From an uncultured Clostridia bacterium (GTDB taxonomy: Bacteria; Bacillota; Clostridia; Oscillospirales; CAG-272), in the NCBI GenBank assembly GCA_946407735.1, contig CAMJPL010000006.1, positions 1 through 64,000 on the forward strand: a DNA stretch of 64,000 nucleotides, given 5' to 3'. A program made the translations under genes and the position numbers. Positions 36,738 through 45,356 of the stretch are shown here, in pieces (the first letter of the stretch is position 1; every line of letters begins with the position of its first letter). A model generated the notes under the pieces. That model saw only the letters and a list, made by a program, of their open reading frames with translations. It had not been told where the DNA came from and did not search any database.

Positions 36738-38864
36738 TCATTCGGCGTCGGCGGGAGCTTCGTCGGCTGAAGCCTCCTCAGCGGAAGCCTTCTCGGCGGG
36801 AGCTTCGTCGGCTGAAGCCTCCGCATCCTTCGGCTCGTCGGCGTTGGCATTGTCCACGAGAAGCGCCTTGATAGAGAGGCTCACCTTATGCTTTTCGGTG
36901 TCGATATCAATGATCTTGGCATCGACTTCCTGTCCGACCGTGAGAACCTCGCTCGGGTTGGCGATCATGTGCGTGGTGATCTGGGAGATGTGGATGAGAC
37001 CGTCGGTTCCGGGCACGATCTCGGCGAAGGCGCCGAACGGCTGGAGGTTGACGATCTTCACGTGGGCGGTATCTCCTACCGAGTACTTCTCGATGAAGAT
37101 GTTCCACGGGTTGTTCTCCTCGGTCTTGTAGCCGAGAGAGATGCGGTGAGTTTCGGGATCGAAATCCTTAACATAGACGTCGATGGTCTGTCCGAGAGAT
37201 ACAACGTCGGAAGGATGACGGACGCGCTTCCAGGAGAGCTCTGAGCAGTGTACCATTCCGTCCACGCCGCCGAGATCGACGAACGCGCCGTAAGGCATGA
37301 AGGACTTGACAACGCCTTCATAATGCTTGCCCTTCTCGATAGTGGTCCAGAATTCGGCTTCCTTGGCCTTCCGCTCTTCGCGGTTGACCTCGCGGATCGA
37401 CGCGACGGCGCGGCGGCGCTGCTCGTTCAGGTCGATGATCTTGACGCGCTGAGTGGTGCCGACGAGAGCCGTAAGGTCTCCGTCGCGCGGCACACCGGAC
37501 TGCGACGCCGGGATAAAGACGCGGACGCCGTCCAGGTTGATGATAACGCCGCTCTTGACGACCTCGGTGATCTTGCCCTCGAGCGTGGTCTTGTCGTTGA
37601 AAGCGTCAACTATGCGTCTCCAGTTGAGGATATTCTCGACGCGCTTGCGTGACAGAGTCGCAACGCCGTCGATATCGCTCACCTTAACGACGATGGCTTC
37701 GATCTCGTCGCCGACCTTGAACATTTCGTCAAGACGGGCGCCGTTGTCGTCGGTTATCTCGGAGATCGGGATGATGCCGGTGACCTTGGTGCCGAGATCG
37801 ACATGAAGCTCGTTGGGGCTGATGCTGGTGATGATACCGTTAACGGTCTGACCGCCGGTCAGAGTGTTGTCCTGAAGCGACTCGTTAAGCAGCTGCTCAA
37901 AATTCTCTTCCGCGGCCTGTCCTTTCTCCTCGAACTCCGAGGCAGTGATGTTCTGATTGTCTTCCATGGTTCTGATGACCTCCTCTATAATACCGCCGGG
38001 CGTTGAGGCGCCCGCGGCGATGCCCACTTTTGTCCCGCGCGGAAAATGGAGCTCCGCTGCGGCATCCGCTCCCTGGACGAGGAAGGTCTTTTCACAGTTC
38101 CTTTTCGCCGTTTCATACAGTTTTTTCGTATTGGAGCTCGATCTGTCGCCGATTATAACCATGAGGTCCGCCTCGCGGGAAAGGCTGTCGGCCTCGCTCT
38201 GTCTTTTTTCGGTTACACTACATATTGTATCAAAAATTCGGGCTTTTGTATATAGATGTACGATAAAATTTTTACATTTTTTCCACTCAGTTAACAATTG
38301 CGTAGTCTGAGCCACCACCACGGGGGATGATGAGACCGGGATCGTCTCCGAAGGGAGGCCCGATTCGAGATCGGCGAGCGTGTTCGCCGCCAGAGCCGGG
38401 CCGCCCGCCCATGACATGATACCTTTTACCTCGGGATGCGCCGGGTCGCCGATGACGATCAGCGGCGAGCCGTCCTTCGTCTCCCGCTCGGCTATACGGT
38501 GGATACGGGCGACGTCGGGGCAGGTGCCGTCGATCACGCGGAATTTACCGCCGCTTTCGCTCTCGGCTGAGCGCATACGCTCCATGACGCCGCGCTCTAT
38601 GCCGTGCGCCCGGACGATGACGGAGGTGCGGACATATCCCGCCGACGACGCGATCACGCCTTCCAGCTCGTTGAGGGATATCTTTATCAGCCCCTTTTCC
38701 TCGAGGGAGCGCATGTAGTCGGCGTTGTGTATCAGCTCCTCGAGGAGGAAGAGCCGCTCGCCGGGGAGCCTTTCGGCGGCCGCCTTCTCGGCGAGGGAGG
38801 CCGCCCGCCCGACGCCGAAGCAGAAGCCGCTGTGCGGCGCGAGGATGAATTCGGATTCTTTCAT
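36738..38864 (-). CDS. ispH-rpsA: IspH-ribosomal protein S1 fusion
   Basis: A 708-residue bifunctional protein known from Clostridia. Residues 1-280 are IspH, the last MEP-pathway enzyme making IPP/DMAPP. Its three [4Fe-4S] cysteines are in SGFCFGVGRA, DGTCPDVARI and DTICSVTEKR. Four S1 RNA-binding domains follow (about 325-680), e.g. NELHVDLGTKVTGIIPISEI and MPYGAFVDLGGVDGMVHCSEL. The C-terminal tail is an Ala/Glu/Asp/Ser low-complexity repeat encoded by two 28-base direct repeats at 36750-36777 and 36795-36822. The ATG at 38864 matches the family N-terminus (EFILAPHSGFCFGV). Confidence 0.95.
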   Translation of the reverse strand: MKESEFILAPHSGFCFGVGRAASLAEKAAAERLPGERLFLLEELIHNADYMRSLEEKGLIKISLNELEGVIASSAGYVRTSVIVRAHGIERGVMERMRSAESESGGKFRVIDGTCPDVARIHRIAERETKDGSPLIVIGDPAHPEVKGIMSWAGGPALAANTLADLESGLPSETIPVSSSPVVVAQTTQLLTEWKKCKNFIVHLYTKARIFDTICSVTEKRQSEADSLSREADLMVIIGDRSSSNTKKLYETAKRNCEKTFLVQGADAAAELHFPRGTKVGIAAGASTPGGIIEEVIRTMEDNQNITASEFEEKGQAAEENFEQLLNESLQDNTLTGGQTVNGIITSISPNELHVDLGTKVTGIIPISEITDDNGARLDEMFKVGDEIEAIVVKVSDIDGVATLSRKRVENILNWRRIVDAFNDKTTLEGKITEVVKSGVIINLDGVRVFIPASQSGVPRDGDLTALVGTTQRVKIIDLNEQRRRAVASIREVNREERKAKEAEFWTTIEKGKHYEGVVKSFMPYGAFVDLGGVDGMVHCSELSWKRVRHPSDVVSLGQTIDVYVKDFDPETHRISLGYKTEENNPWNIFIEKYSVGDTAHVKIVNLQPFGAFAEIVPGTDGLIHISQITTHMIANPSEVLTVGQEVDAKIIDIDTEKHKVSLSIKALLVDNANADEPKDAEASADEAPAEKASAEEASADEAPADAE

Positions 38865-38874
38865 TTTATGTATC

Positions 38875-38946
38875 AAAGTTTTTGCCGGAAGGAGGGGGTT
38901 CGGGGGAGGGAACCGCCTTTTTCCAAAAAGGCGGTTCCCTCCCCCG
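38875..38946. repeat. Hairpin element copy 9
   Basis: Stem 38901-38946 (CGGGGGAGGGAACCGCC arm) with a diverged leader AAAGTTTTTGCCGGAAGG. The hairpin is 19 bases after the Sel1-gene stop. Confidence 0.85.
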
Positions 38947-38965
38947 ATAATAACTATCCCGTCTC

Positions 38966-40366
38966 TCACCCCGCCGCTTTCGCCTTTTCGCGCCATTTGG
39001 CCGCCTTTTTCGGGTCGCGGGGGAAGTAGCGGCCTGTCTCGAACAGCTCGGCGATCGTTTCCATCGCTTCCGAGCTGCCGCCCTTGGCGGCGGCGATGAT
39101 GTGCGCGACGCCGTCGTCCTCGGCTCCGTGGTCGAGCATGGCGCAGCCGAGGCGGTAGCGGAAGGCGATGAGCGGCCTTGCCGCCTCGGGATAGATCGAA
39201 AGGTCGATCTTCGAGAGGTAATCGTAGCAGGCGCGCAGCTTCTCGAGGAAGGGCAGGCAGATCGAGCGGAGCTTCTCGAGCTCGTATTCGTCGGCGGGAT
39301 AGCCGAAGGCTACCGCCGAGCTCATCCATTTCAGCGCCTTTTCGAGGCATCCGCGCTCGTTGTACTGCTTCGACAGCAGATAAGCGCCCTTCGCCGAGCC
39401 CATGTGAGCGGCGTAGTAGGCGTATCTGAACGCCTCGGCGGGATTGCCGCCCTCCTTCTCCGAGTATATCCCGGCGAGCTCGGCCATGGCTTCGGCCGAG
39501 CCGAAGGCCGCCGCCTTGGAGAGATATTTCACCGCCTTTTCCTTTGACACGGCTATCCCGGACAGCCCGTGTCCGTGGATGAGTCCGAGCATGAGCGATT
39601 TGTCCGGCTCGGCGATATCTGGCATGTCGACCAGCGTCTGGACGGCGTCCTCGAGCTCTCCGGCGGCGAGCTGGGCGTAAGCCGCGTCGCGTATCTCGCT
39701 CTCGGGCGGCTCGGGGATCTCGGTGATCTCTATCGGATCGGGTACGACGGACGCCATCGGCGGCTCGGTCGGGAGATCGGGGATCATCACCGACGCCTGT
39801 CTCAGCGGATCGGGGGCGTCGTCGGGGACCGGCTGATCGTCGGCCGGGGTTATGTCGACGGCGCTGTCCTCAAGGCGCTCGCCGTCCCATTCGGCCACTA
39901 TCGCCGCGGCGAGCCTCGCCGCCGGAGCCGGCAGCTGCGCCGCCGCCGCCGAAAGCATGTCCCGCACCGCCGCCGAGTGATCCTTCGATACGCCGATGCC
40001 GTATTCGCGGCAGAGCGACAGCATCAGCGGGGAGTAGATCGGGTCCTCTTTCTTCGCCGCCTCGAACTCGCTGAAGGCGAGATCGGTCTCCCAGTCGGAG
40101 GCGCTGTACAGCATCATCTCGAGACCGTGCACTATCTTGGCCGACGGCGTCGGCAGCCTCATGCGGTCGGCGCCGAGCTTCATAACGTCTCCCGAGCCCT
40201 CCATGCGTGAGAGCTCGCCGCGCGCGGCCTTGTCCCCCGCCGCCGAGCGGACGCAGAGAAGGAGCGCCGTGCAGAGGCTGTCGGCGCGTCCGCTTGTCCC
40301 GCCGGAAAGCGGCGTCAGAGGCGGATCGGTGGAAAAGATGTTGTGTTTTCTTATAGATTCGTTCAT
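38966..40366 (-). CDS. Sel1/TPR-repeat protein
   Basis: A 466-residue cytoplasmic protein made of helical Sel1-like repeats, recognisable in SKEKAVKYLSKAAAFGSAEA, PAEAFRYAYYAAHMGSAKGA and the final RDPKKAAKWREKAKAAG. A Pro/Asp/Glu-rich linker (about 170-225) separates an N-terminal repeat block from the C-terminal ones. Such proteins are protein-protein adaptors; partners are unknown. No signal peptide is seen. Confidence 0.75.
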   Translation of the reverse strand: MNESIRKHNIFSTDPPLTPLSGGTSGRADSLCTALLLCVRSAAGDKAARGELSRMEGSGDVMKLGADRMRLPTPSAKIVHGLEMMLYSASDWETDLAFSEFEAAKKEDPIYSPLMLSLCREYGIGVSKDHSAAVRDMLSAAAAQLPAPAARLAAAIVAEWDGERLEDSAVDITPADDQPVPDDAPDPLRQASVMIPDLPTEPPMASVVPDPIEITEIPEPPESEIRDAAYAQLAAGELEDAVQTLVDMPDIAEPDKSLMLGLIHGHGLSGIAVSKEKAVKYLSKAAAFGSAEAMAELAGIYSEKEGGNPAEAFRYAYYAAHMGSAKGAYLLSKQYNERGCLEKALKWMSSAVAFGYPADEYELEKLRSICLPFLEKLRACYDYLSKIDLSIYPEAARPLIAFRYRLGCAMLDHGAEDDGVAHIIAAAKGGSSEAMETIAELFETGRYFPRDPKKAAKWREKAKAAG

Positions 40367-40451
40367 TGTCTCAGCTGAGATGCCTGTCCGGCGTCATATA
40401 TCGGATGCGGTCCGCGTTTGCTTATAAACGGCGGTTTGATGTCATGCGGGA

Positions 40452-41276
40452 TCAGAGCTTCCCGATTGTGAAGCTCGCCTCGGTGCAGACATTTCCGTCC
40501 TCGCGCTCGGCGGTGAAGAAGACGGTCTCGGTCGGGACGGCGGAGTCCGACTGAGATGCGGTGTTCATCAGCGAGCCGTTGGAGGCGCGGCGGATGATGA
40601 GATCCTCGCCGTAGGGAGCCTCGCGGTCGTAGGCTATCGTCATCTCGGTGACCGTCCTGCCGTCGAGCGAGCCCTTCGGCATGAAGTCGAGGAACATGTC
40701 GGGGTAATAGGTGTTGTTCATATGCCGGTTGACGTCGATCAGCGACCAGCCGACGTGATAACGCCCGACCGGCTCCATCTCGAGCCCTCTCGGTATGCGC
40801 AGGCGCTTTACCTCGAGCTCGAGCGGATCGGAAAAGCCGAAGCCCATGTCCTCCACCTCGGGGCGGACGAGCTTCTTTGAGCGGACGTCGACCAGCGCCC
40901 AGAAGGACGCCATCTCGGCGATGAGCTCATCGCCGCGGAAGATCTGATCGTAGCGGTCGAGCGAGGTGCTTTTTATCGGCGCGAGCCACGCGTCGACGTC
41001 GATCTCGTCCTGTGAATGGAGCGGCTTGTACATTTTCATCGTCAGCCGGGAGAGGATGAACGCCCTGCCGCGCTTTTCACGCAGCTCCGCCAGCGTCGGC
41101 GGATTGTTCACGTGCTGCAGGAAGTTTGTCTCCTGCATGTATCTCAGCAGGATGGAGGGCCTGACGACGCCGTTGAAGTCTATGTCGTGCTCGGATGCGC
41201 GGTAGCGCTCGCGGTGCTTGTTGCCGCGCGAAAGTATTTCCTCGGGGATGTTGAGGTGAGATGAGAAGTTAAGCAT
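40452..41276 (-). CDS. Acyl-ACP thioesterase (FatA family)
   Basis: Releases fatty acids from acyl carrier protein. A 274-residue tandem hot-dog protein. The first hot-dog contains FNGVVRPSILLRYMQETNFL; the second has the catalytic-type segment VGWSLIDVNRHMNNTYYPDM, with Asn and His in NRHMNNTYY as in plant FatA/FatB. The start at 41276 is chosen from the family N-terminus; the longer frame adds 27 unlikely residues across the upstream region. Confidence 0.88.
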   Translation of the reverse strand: MLNFSSHLNIPEEILSRGNKHRERYRASEHDIDFNGVVRPSILLRYMQETNFLQHVNNPPTLAELREKRGRAFILSRLTMKMYKPLHSQDEIDVDAWLAPIKSTSLDRYDQIFRGDELIAEMASFWALVDVRSKKLVRPEVEDMGFGFSDPLELEVKRLRIPRGLEMEPVGRYHVGWSLIDVNRHMNNTYYPDMFLDFMPKGSLDGRTVTEMTIAYDREAPYGEDLIIRRASNGSLMNTASQSDSAVPTETVFFTAEREDGNVCTEASFTIGKL

Positions 41277-41383
41277 TGAAGGGTCTTTGATTATGCGGTG
41301 TGCCGCGTTGAGGTTTTTGTTTTTATGTATTGTACAATATATCGCCGGATAATTCAACCGGAATATTGTTAAAGGATTCGGGC

Positions 41384-41414
41384 GAAAAAATAAAGGCTCC
41401 CCGCCGGGGGAGCC
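41384..41414 (-). terminator. Terminator of mgsA
   Basis: Stem GGCTCCCC / GGGGAGCC (41395-41402 with 41407-41414), followed on the minus strand by TTTATTTTTT, 10 bases past the stop. Confidence 0.85.
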
Positions 41415-41423
41415 GTGATGTAT

Positions 41424-41852
41424 TTACTTTGATTTTATCGGTATATATTTGTCAGAATGAGGATTCACGATCTCGCGCCAGTCGAGGTCGCCGCGGTCGA
41501 GAGCTCGGACGAGTATCTCGGCGGTGGCCATGTTGGTGGCGACGGGGACGTTGTGAGCGTCGCACATACGGAGCAGGTTGGCGTCGTCCTCGAGCATGGC
41601 GTCGGGCGCCGTGTCGCGGAAGAAGATCAGCATGTCTATCTCGTCGTAGGCTATACGGGATATCACCTGCTGAGTGCCGCCGTGTTCGCCGGAGAGAAGG
41701 CGCTCGGGCTGAAGACCGGTGGCGGCCCGGATATAGTTTCCAGTCGTGCCGGTCGCGTAAAGATGGTGCTTTGCCAGGATCCCGCAGTAAGCTATGCAGA
41801 ACTGCGCCATGAGCTCTTTTTTGCGATCATCGGCAATAATTGCGATATACAA
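41424..41852 (-). CDS. mgsA: Methylglyoxal synthase
   Basis: Converts dihydroxyacetone phosphate to methylglyoxal, a phosphate-releasing bypass of lower glycolysis. The 142-residue length is normal. The phosphate-binding TGTTGNYIRAATGL, GEHGGTQQVISRIA and the catalytic-Asp region MLIFFRDTAPDAMLEDDANL are intact, as is the histidine in CDAHNVPVATN. It has its own consensus promoter at 41912-41940 and terminator. Confidence 0.94.
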   Translation of the reverse strand: MYIAIIADDRKKELMAQFCIAYCGILAKHHLYATGTTGNYIRAATGLQPERLLSGEHGGTQQVISRIAYDEIDMLIFFRDTAPDAMLEDDANLLRMCDAHNVPVATNMATAEILVRALDRGDLDWREIVNPHSDKYIPIKSK

Positions 41853-41911
41853 AGCTATCCCTGCCCTTCGTTGTCTTACTGTCTCGGCTGAAAAGGAAAA
41901 TATCCATTGAT

Positions 41912-41940
41912 ATTATACCAGATATGAGCCGAAATGTCAA
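41912..41940 (-). promoter_or_regulatory. mgsA promoter
   Basis: TTGACA, 17-bp spacer, TATAAT preceded by TGG, about 60 bases before the ATG. Confidence 0.9.
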
Positions 41941-42001
41941 TAATGAATATATTAATAATTTATTTGTTCGGCGAAAACGCCCCGGATCGGCGTGACTTTT
42001 C

Positions 42002-42721
42002 CTATTCGTCGAGCCTGATCTCGTCCTCCTCCGCGAGACGCGCGGCGGCGGCCTCGCCGGTGATCGTGAGCTCCTTCCTCGCGCCGCAGGAGGCGCATTC
42101 GAGCATGACGCCGCGGTCGGTGAAGTCGTAGACGAGATCCTGATTTTTTCTGTCGGAGCAGAGGCACTTTATCCGTCCTTCGTCGGCGAGCACGGCGAGA
42201 GACACCCTTACGGCCGTCTCGAATCCGGCGTTCTCGCTCTCCCGCCTGAGCGGGGCCGATTCCTCGTCCTCCCATATCTCGTCCGGCTCGTCCTCGTCCC
42301 GCTCGCCGGGATGCATGGCGGTGCGGGCCTCGTCGTCGGAGAAGTCGATGTCGGCCGGGTCGACGCCGATTATGTCGGCGAGGCGCTTCGTCGATTCGCG
42401 GTAGGCTTCGATGACCTTGTCCCGCTCGCCGATTATCAGCGTGTCGGCTCCGGAAAGCCCGCAGCTGAGTATGAAAAGATCGCGCCCGTAGAAAACCTCG
42501 CGGCTGAGCGTGTACATATGGTCGCGCCCGCAGGTGACGCACGGGACGGATATCCTGACGCTGTCCCTGTCCTGCCTGATCGTCATGGAGCTTTGGCCGC
42601 AGGGGCATTTGAGCCGGAACATATCCCCCCTGAGAGAAAAGGCGCCCAACGGGCTGATGACCATCCCGCCGCACTCGGGGCAGCGGTAGCATACTGTTGT
42701 CTGCATTGGTGTGAGTATCAT
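42002..42721 (-). CDS. Multi-zinc-knuckle protein of unknown function
   Basis: A 239-residue cytoplasmic protein with five Cys pairs: CPECGG (about 14), CPCGQ (about 39), CVTCGRD (about 61), CLCSD (about 187) and CASCGARK (about 211). A central acidic, disordered region (about 120-160) splits the first three from the last two. The arrangement suggests zinc ribbons binding nucleic acid or protein. No named family is recognised. It has its own promoter. An internal ATG at 42706 is an alternative start. Confidence 0.6.
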   Translation of the reverse strand: MILTPMQTTVCYRCPECGGMVISPLGAFSLRGDMFRLKCPCGQSSMTIRQDRDSVRISVPCVTCGRDHMYTLSREVFYGRDLFILSCGLSGADTLIIGERDKVIEAYRESTKRLADIIGVDPADIDFSDDEARTAMHPGERDEDEPDEIWEDEESAPLRRESENAGFETAVRVSLAVLADEGRIKCLCSDRKNQDLVYDFTDRGVMLECASCGARKELTITGEAAAARLAEEDEIRLDE

Positions 42722-42765
42722 GATGAGGAAACTCTTTCGGCGTTGTGTTGAAAGACAGATATCAT

Positions 42766-42794
42766 ATTATACCACAGGAGACGGGATTTGTCAA
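42766..42794 (-). promoter_or_regulatory. Promoter of zinc-knuckle gene
   Basis: TTGACA, 17-bp spacer, TATAAT preceded by TGG. Confidence 0.9.
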
Positions 42795-42951
42795 ACGCGG
42801 CGGTGTGACGGAAATATTTGGAAATGTAAACAAAAATACATGCAGATCATCGCAGGCTCCGGTCCAGGAGCTAATTGTTAAGCGGCGATGATATAATACC
42901 GCAAAATATTTTAAAAAATATAAATATAATATGCAAAATCTCCAATACCCC

Positions 42952-42980
42952 TGTACAACCGCCTCAAAATGTGATATAAT
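42952..42980 (+). promoter_or_regulatory. hpf promoter
   Basis: TGTACA, 17-bp spacer, TATAAT preceded by TGA. The -35 is weak, so activity probably relies on the extended -10. Confidence 0.7.
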
Positions 42981-43041
42981 ATAACTGCGGGGGGTGGCGC
43001 TTTCCCCCCTGAACTCATACAAAGAAAGGCGGAATTAAACC

Positions 43042-43581
43042 ATGAAGATCAACATCACCGGACGTCAGATCGAGATAACCGACGACCTTGTCGATCTCTT
43101 CGACAAGAAACTCGCCAAGCTCGACAAGTATTTCAGCGACGCCAGCGCGCGCATCGTACTCAGCTCGTCCCGCGGCCGCGACCGTCTCGAGCTTACCGTG
43201 ACAAGCGAGGGCATGCTGTACCGAAGCGAGATAACGGGCGAAACATTCCGCAGCGATATCGACGTGGCGGTCGACAATATCGACCGTCAGATCCGCAAGA
43301 ACCGCACGCGCCTCCAGAAGCGCATGCGCGACAACGCGGCCAACAAGGCGGCTATGGAGAAATTCGTCTCAGCGGCTCAGCTCACCGCCGAGGCGGAGGA
43401 GCCTGAGGAGATCATCCGCCGCAAGACCTTCTCCAAGAAGCCTATGACCGCCGAGGACGCCATCCTCGAGATGAACCTCCTCGGACATCAGTTCTTCGCC
43501 TTTGTGAACGTCGATACCGGCGCTGTGAATGTGGTCTATCGCCGCAACGACGGCGGCTACGGCCTGCTGATGCCGGAATGA
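43042..43581 (+). CDS. hpf: Long-form ribosome hibernation-promoting factor
   Basis: Binds and dimerises idle 70S ribosomes in stationary phase. A 179-residue long-form protein. The N-terminal RaiA/YfiA domain (about 1-100) includes INITGRQIEITDDLVDLFDK and the basic helix DNIDRQIRKNRTRLQKRMRD. A C-terminal dimerisation domain (about 120-179) contains RRKTFSKKPMTAEDAILEMN and ending HQFFAFVNVDTGAVNVVYRR. AGAAAGGCGG upstream is a good ribosome binding site. Confidence 0.94.
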   Translation: MKINITGRQIEITDDLVDLFDKKLAKLDKYFSDASARIVLSSSRGRDRLELTVTSEGMLYRSEITGETFRSDIDVAVDNIDRQIRKNRTRLQKRMRDNAANKAAMEKFVSAAQLTAEAEEPEEIIRRKTFSKKPMTAEDAILEMNLLGHQFFAFVNVDTGAVNVVYRRNDGGYGLLMPE

Positions 43582-43604
43582 TATAATATAATAAATCAAT
43601 TATT

Positions 43605-43673
43605 GCGGGGGAGAAGAACCTTTCTGAAGAAAGGTTCTTCTCCCCCGCGCCCCCTCTTTTCCAAAGACTTTTA
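43605..43673. repeat. Hairpin element copy 10
   Basis: Stem 43605-43648 (same arm bases as copy 1) 23 bases after the hpf stop, then the leader in reverse (CCTCTTTTCCAAAGACTTTTAC). Confidence 0.85.
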
Positions 43674-43695
43674 CTACATTTTTTACATAAAGTGT

Positions 43696-43797
43696 AAAAA
43701 GTCTTGTGGGAAAGGGAGGGAGCAAATAAGTCGCCGCAGGTGACTTATTAAAGGGAGGGGAAACCCACTTCTTCAGAAGTGGGTTTCCCCTCCCCGC
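43696..43797. repeat. Hairpin element copy 11 with inserted palindrome
   Basis: Leader AAAAAGTCTTGTGGGAAAGG, then the 25-bp palindrome AATAAGTC.CC-GCA-GG.GACTTATT (43725-43749), then stem 43753-43794. The hairpin is 21 bases after the stop of the WG-repeat gene. It faces copy 10 tail to tail. Confidence 0.8.
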
Positions 43798-43815
43798 ATT
43801 AATAATAATATATCG

Positions 43816-45297
43816 TTACTTCGGCTTCGCCATCTTGCTCATCAGGTGCCAGGCGGAGCCGTCCCAGGCGGTCACGAGGCCGCCGCTGCATTCGGAGATC
43901 CAGTCGTACTCGAAGGGCAGGACTATATTGCCCTCGGTGTCGACCATGCATTTTTTGCCGTCCTCGAAGCCGATCACGGCGAGGCCCTCGCAGAAGGGCG
44001 TGACATAGGTGTATATCGGCTGGGCTATCCAGTTGCCGCGGACGTCCATCATGCCGTAGCAGCCGTCCTTTTCGAGGACGAGGATGCCGTAGCTGTAATA
44101 TTTCAGCTCATATCCGGACGGATAGTCGAAGACGGTGCCGTCGGCCGAGATGAGCAGCTCGGCGGTGCCGGCGCTTTCGCCGGTCCGGCGCTCGGTGTAC
44201 GCCTCGGTCACCCGCAGATAGCCGTGATCGAAGTAGAGCGCGCCGCGCTGGCTCTCGTCGTCGGTGAGCGGCCAGATGAACCGGCAGTCCAGATCCTTGC
44301 GCACTCCGGCGCGGTCTGCCTGACCGTTCTCGTATATCACTGTGTGCCCGTTCTTGTCTATCACGCGCAGGATCCTGTCGCTTTCCGCCACGCAGGCCAG
44401 ACCTTCGTCGCCGAAGCTCACGGCGTACTCGTACTGCGCGTCGATGACAGTCTCCCGCATGTCGTCCACATAGCCCCAGAGTATCCTGTCGCCCTCCGGA
44501 TCGTCAGGATCCGGCAGATAGAACTGATACCTGCCGCTCTTGGCGGTGCCGTAATCCGGCGAGGCGTTGAGCTTCAGCGCCGGGGCGAACAGGGGATTGT
44601 AGTCGCTCTTGTACATACGGACGCCGGATGACGCGTCGGTCACAAAGTACAGATCGCCGCCGTAGCGGAAGAGCGGACGCCCGTAGCTGTCGCGGAACCA
44701 GACCGGCTCGGCGCCGTCGAAGGCGGTCAGCCGCACTACGCCTGAGCTGTCCATCAGCGAGAGCGCCGCGCCGTCGTCGTATATCACCCAGCCCATGTAC
44801 GGCTCAAGGGTGTATCTGACGCGCGACTCCGACCTCGTCTCGACCGAGCCGGACGACCAGTCGGTCACCTTCTTCGACGTCGTCCGCCCGGTAAGCGACG
44901 CCTTCGGCTGAGCGATCAGCTTGCGCTCTGTGATTATGTGCGTCGAGCGGTCGTAATCGGTGTCGGTGATGATCCAGCCGTTCGATATCGCCTCGGCGGC
45001 GTCAAGCAGCTCGAACGCCTCGGTCTCGGCGTCCGATTCGCCGCCTCCGACCGCCTCGGGATGCGTGAACTGGCTGAGATTGTCGCCGGGAGCGCGGGGC
45101 GCGGTATAGGCGTCCTGATACGGGGAGACGGTCTCCTCCTCGCCGGAGATCAGCGCCGGGAGCACGTTCATGACCCTTTTGCGGTCGATGAAGGTGAAAT
45201 CGTAGTAGCCCTCGATGTACAGCACCGCCGCCGCCGTGATGACGAGCAGCAGGACGATGAGCAGCACCTTGACAAGGCCTTTCATGAAGGTTTTCAT
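43816..45297 (-). CDS. Membrane-anchored WG-repeat protein
   Basis: A 493-residue protein with one N-terminal membrane helix (about 6-28), followed by a large extracytoplasmic region. The C-terminal third contains WG-type beta repeats: YGMMDVRGNWIAQPIYTYVT, then KKCMVDTEGNIVLPFEYDWI, then a last partial repeat. The middle part also has beta-propeller-like repeats (YGRPLFRYGGDLYFVTDASS). Such repeats form solenoids or propellers for binding. Partner and role are unknown. Confidence 0.7.
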   Translation of the reverse strand: MKTFMKGLVKVLLIVLLLVITAAAVLYIEGYYDFTFIDRKRVMNVLPALISGEEETVSPYQDAYTAPRAPGDNLSQFTHPEAVGGGESDAETEAFELLDAAEAISNGWIITDTDYDRSTHIITERKLIAQPKASLTGRTTSKKVTDWSSGSVETRSESRVRYTLEPYMGWVIYDDGAALSLMDSSGVVRLTAFDGAEPVWFRDSYGRPLFRYGGDLYFVTDASSGVRMYKSDYNPLFAPALKLNASPDYGTAKSGRYQFYLPDPDDPEGDRILWGYVDDMRETVIDAQYEYAVSFGDEGLACVAESDRILRVIDKNGHTVIYENGQADRAGVRKDLDCRFIWPLTDDESQRGALYFDHGYLRVTEAYTERRTGESAGTAELLISADGTVFDYPSGYELKYYSYGILVLEKDGCYGMMDVRGNWIAQPIYTYVTPFCEGLAVIGFEDGKKCMVDTEGNIVLPFEYDWISECSGGLVTAWDGSAWHLMSKMAKPK

Positions 45298-45356
45298 ATA
45301 ATGAAGAATTTATATTTATATTTTTAAAACACGTCAGCCGGAAAGCTCATCCCCGG

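Larger units (their letters stand above)
42722..43041. other. Divergent regulatory region
   Basis: A 320-base A/T-rich gap between the zinc-knuckle gene (-) and hpf (+). It holds one promoter per direction and a small hairpin (GGCTCC..GGAGCT, about 42853-42874). No known RNA motif is recognised. Confidence 0.6.

Noticed and set aside
42795-43041. Structured regulatory RNA (raiA-type motif) upstream of hpf
   Set aside because: Only a weak hairpin is visible and a promoter sits 60 bases before the gene, leaving little room for a long leader motif.
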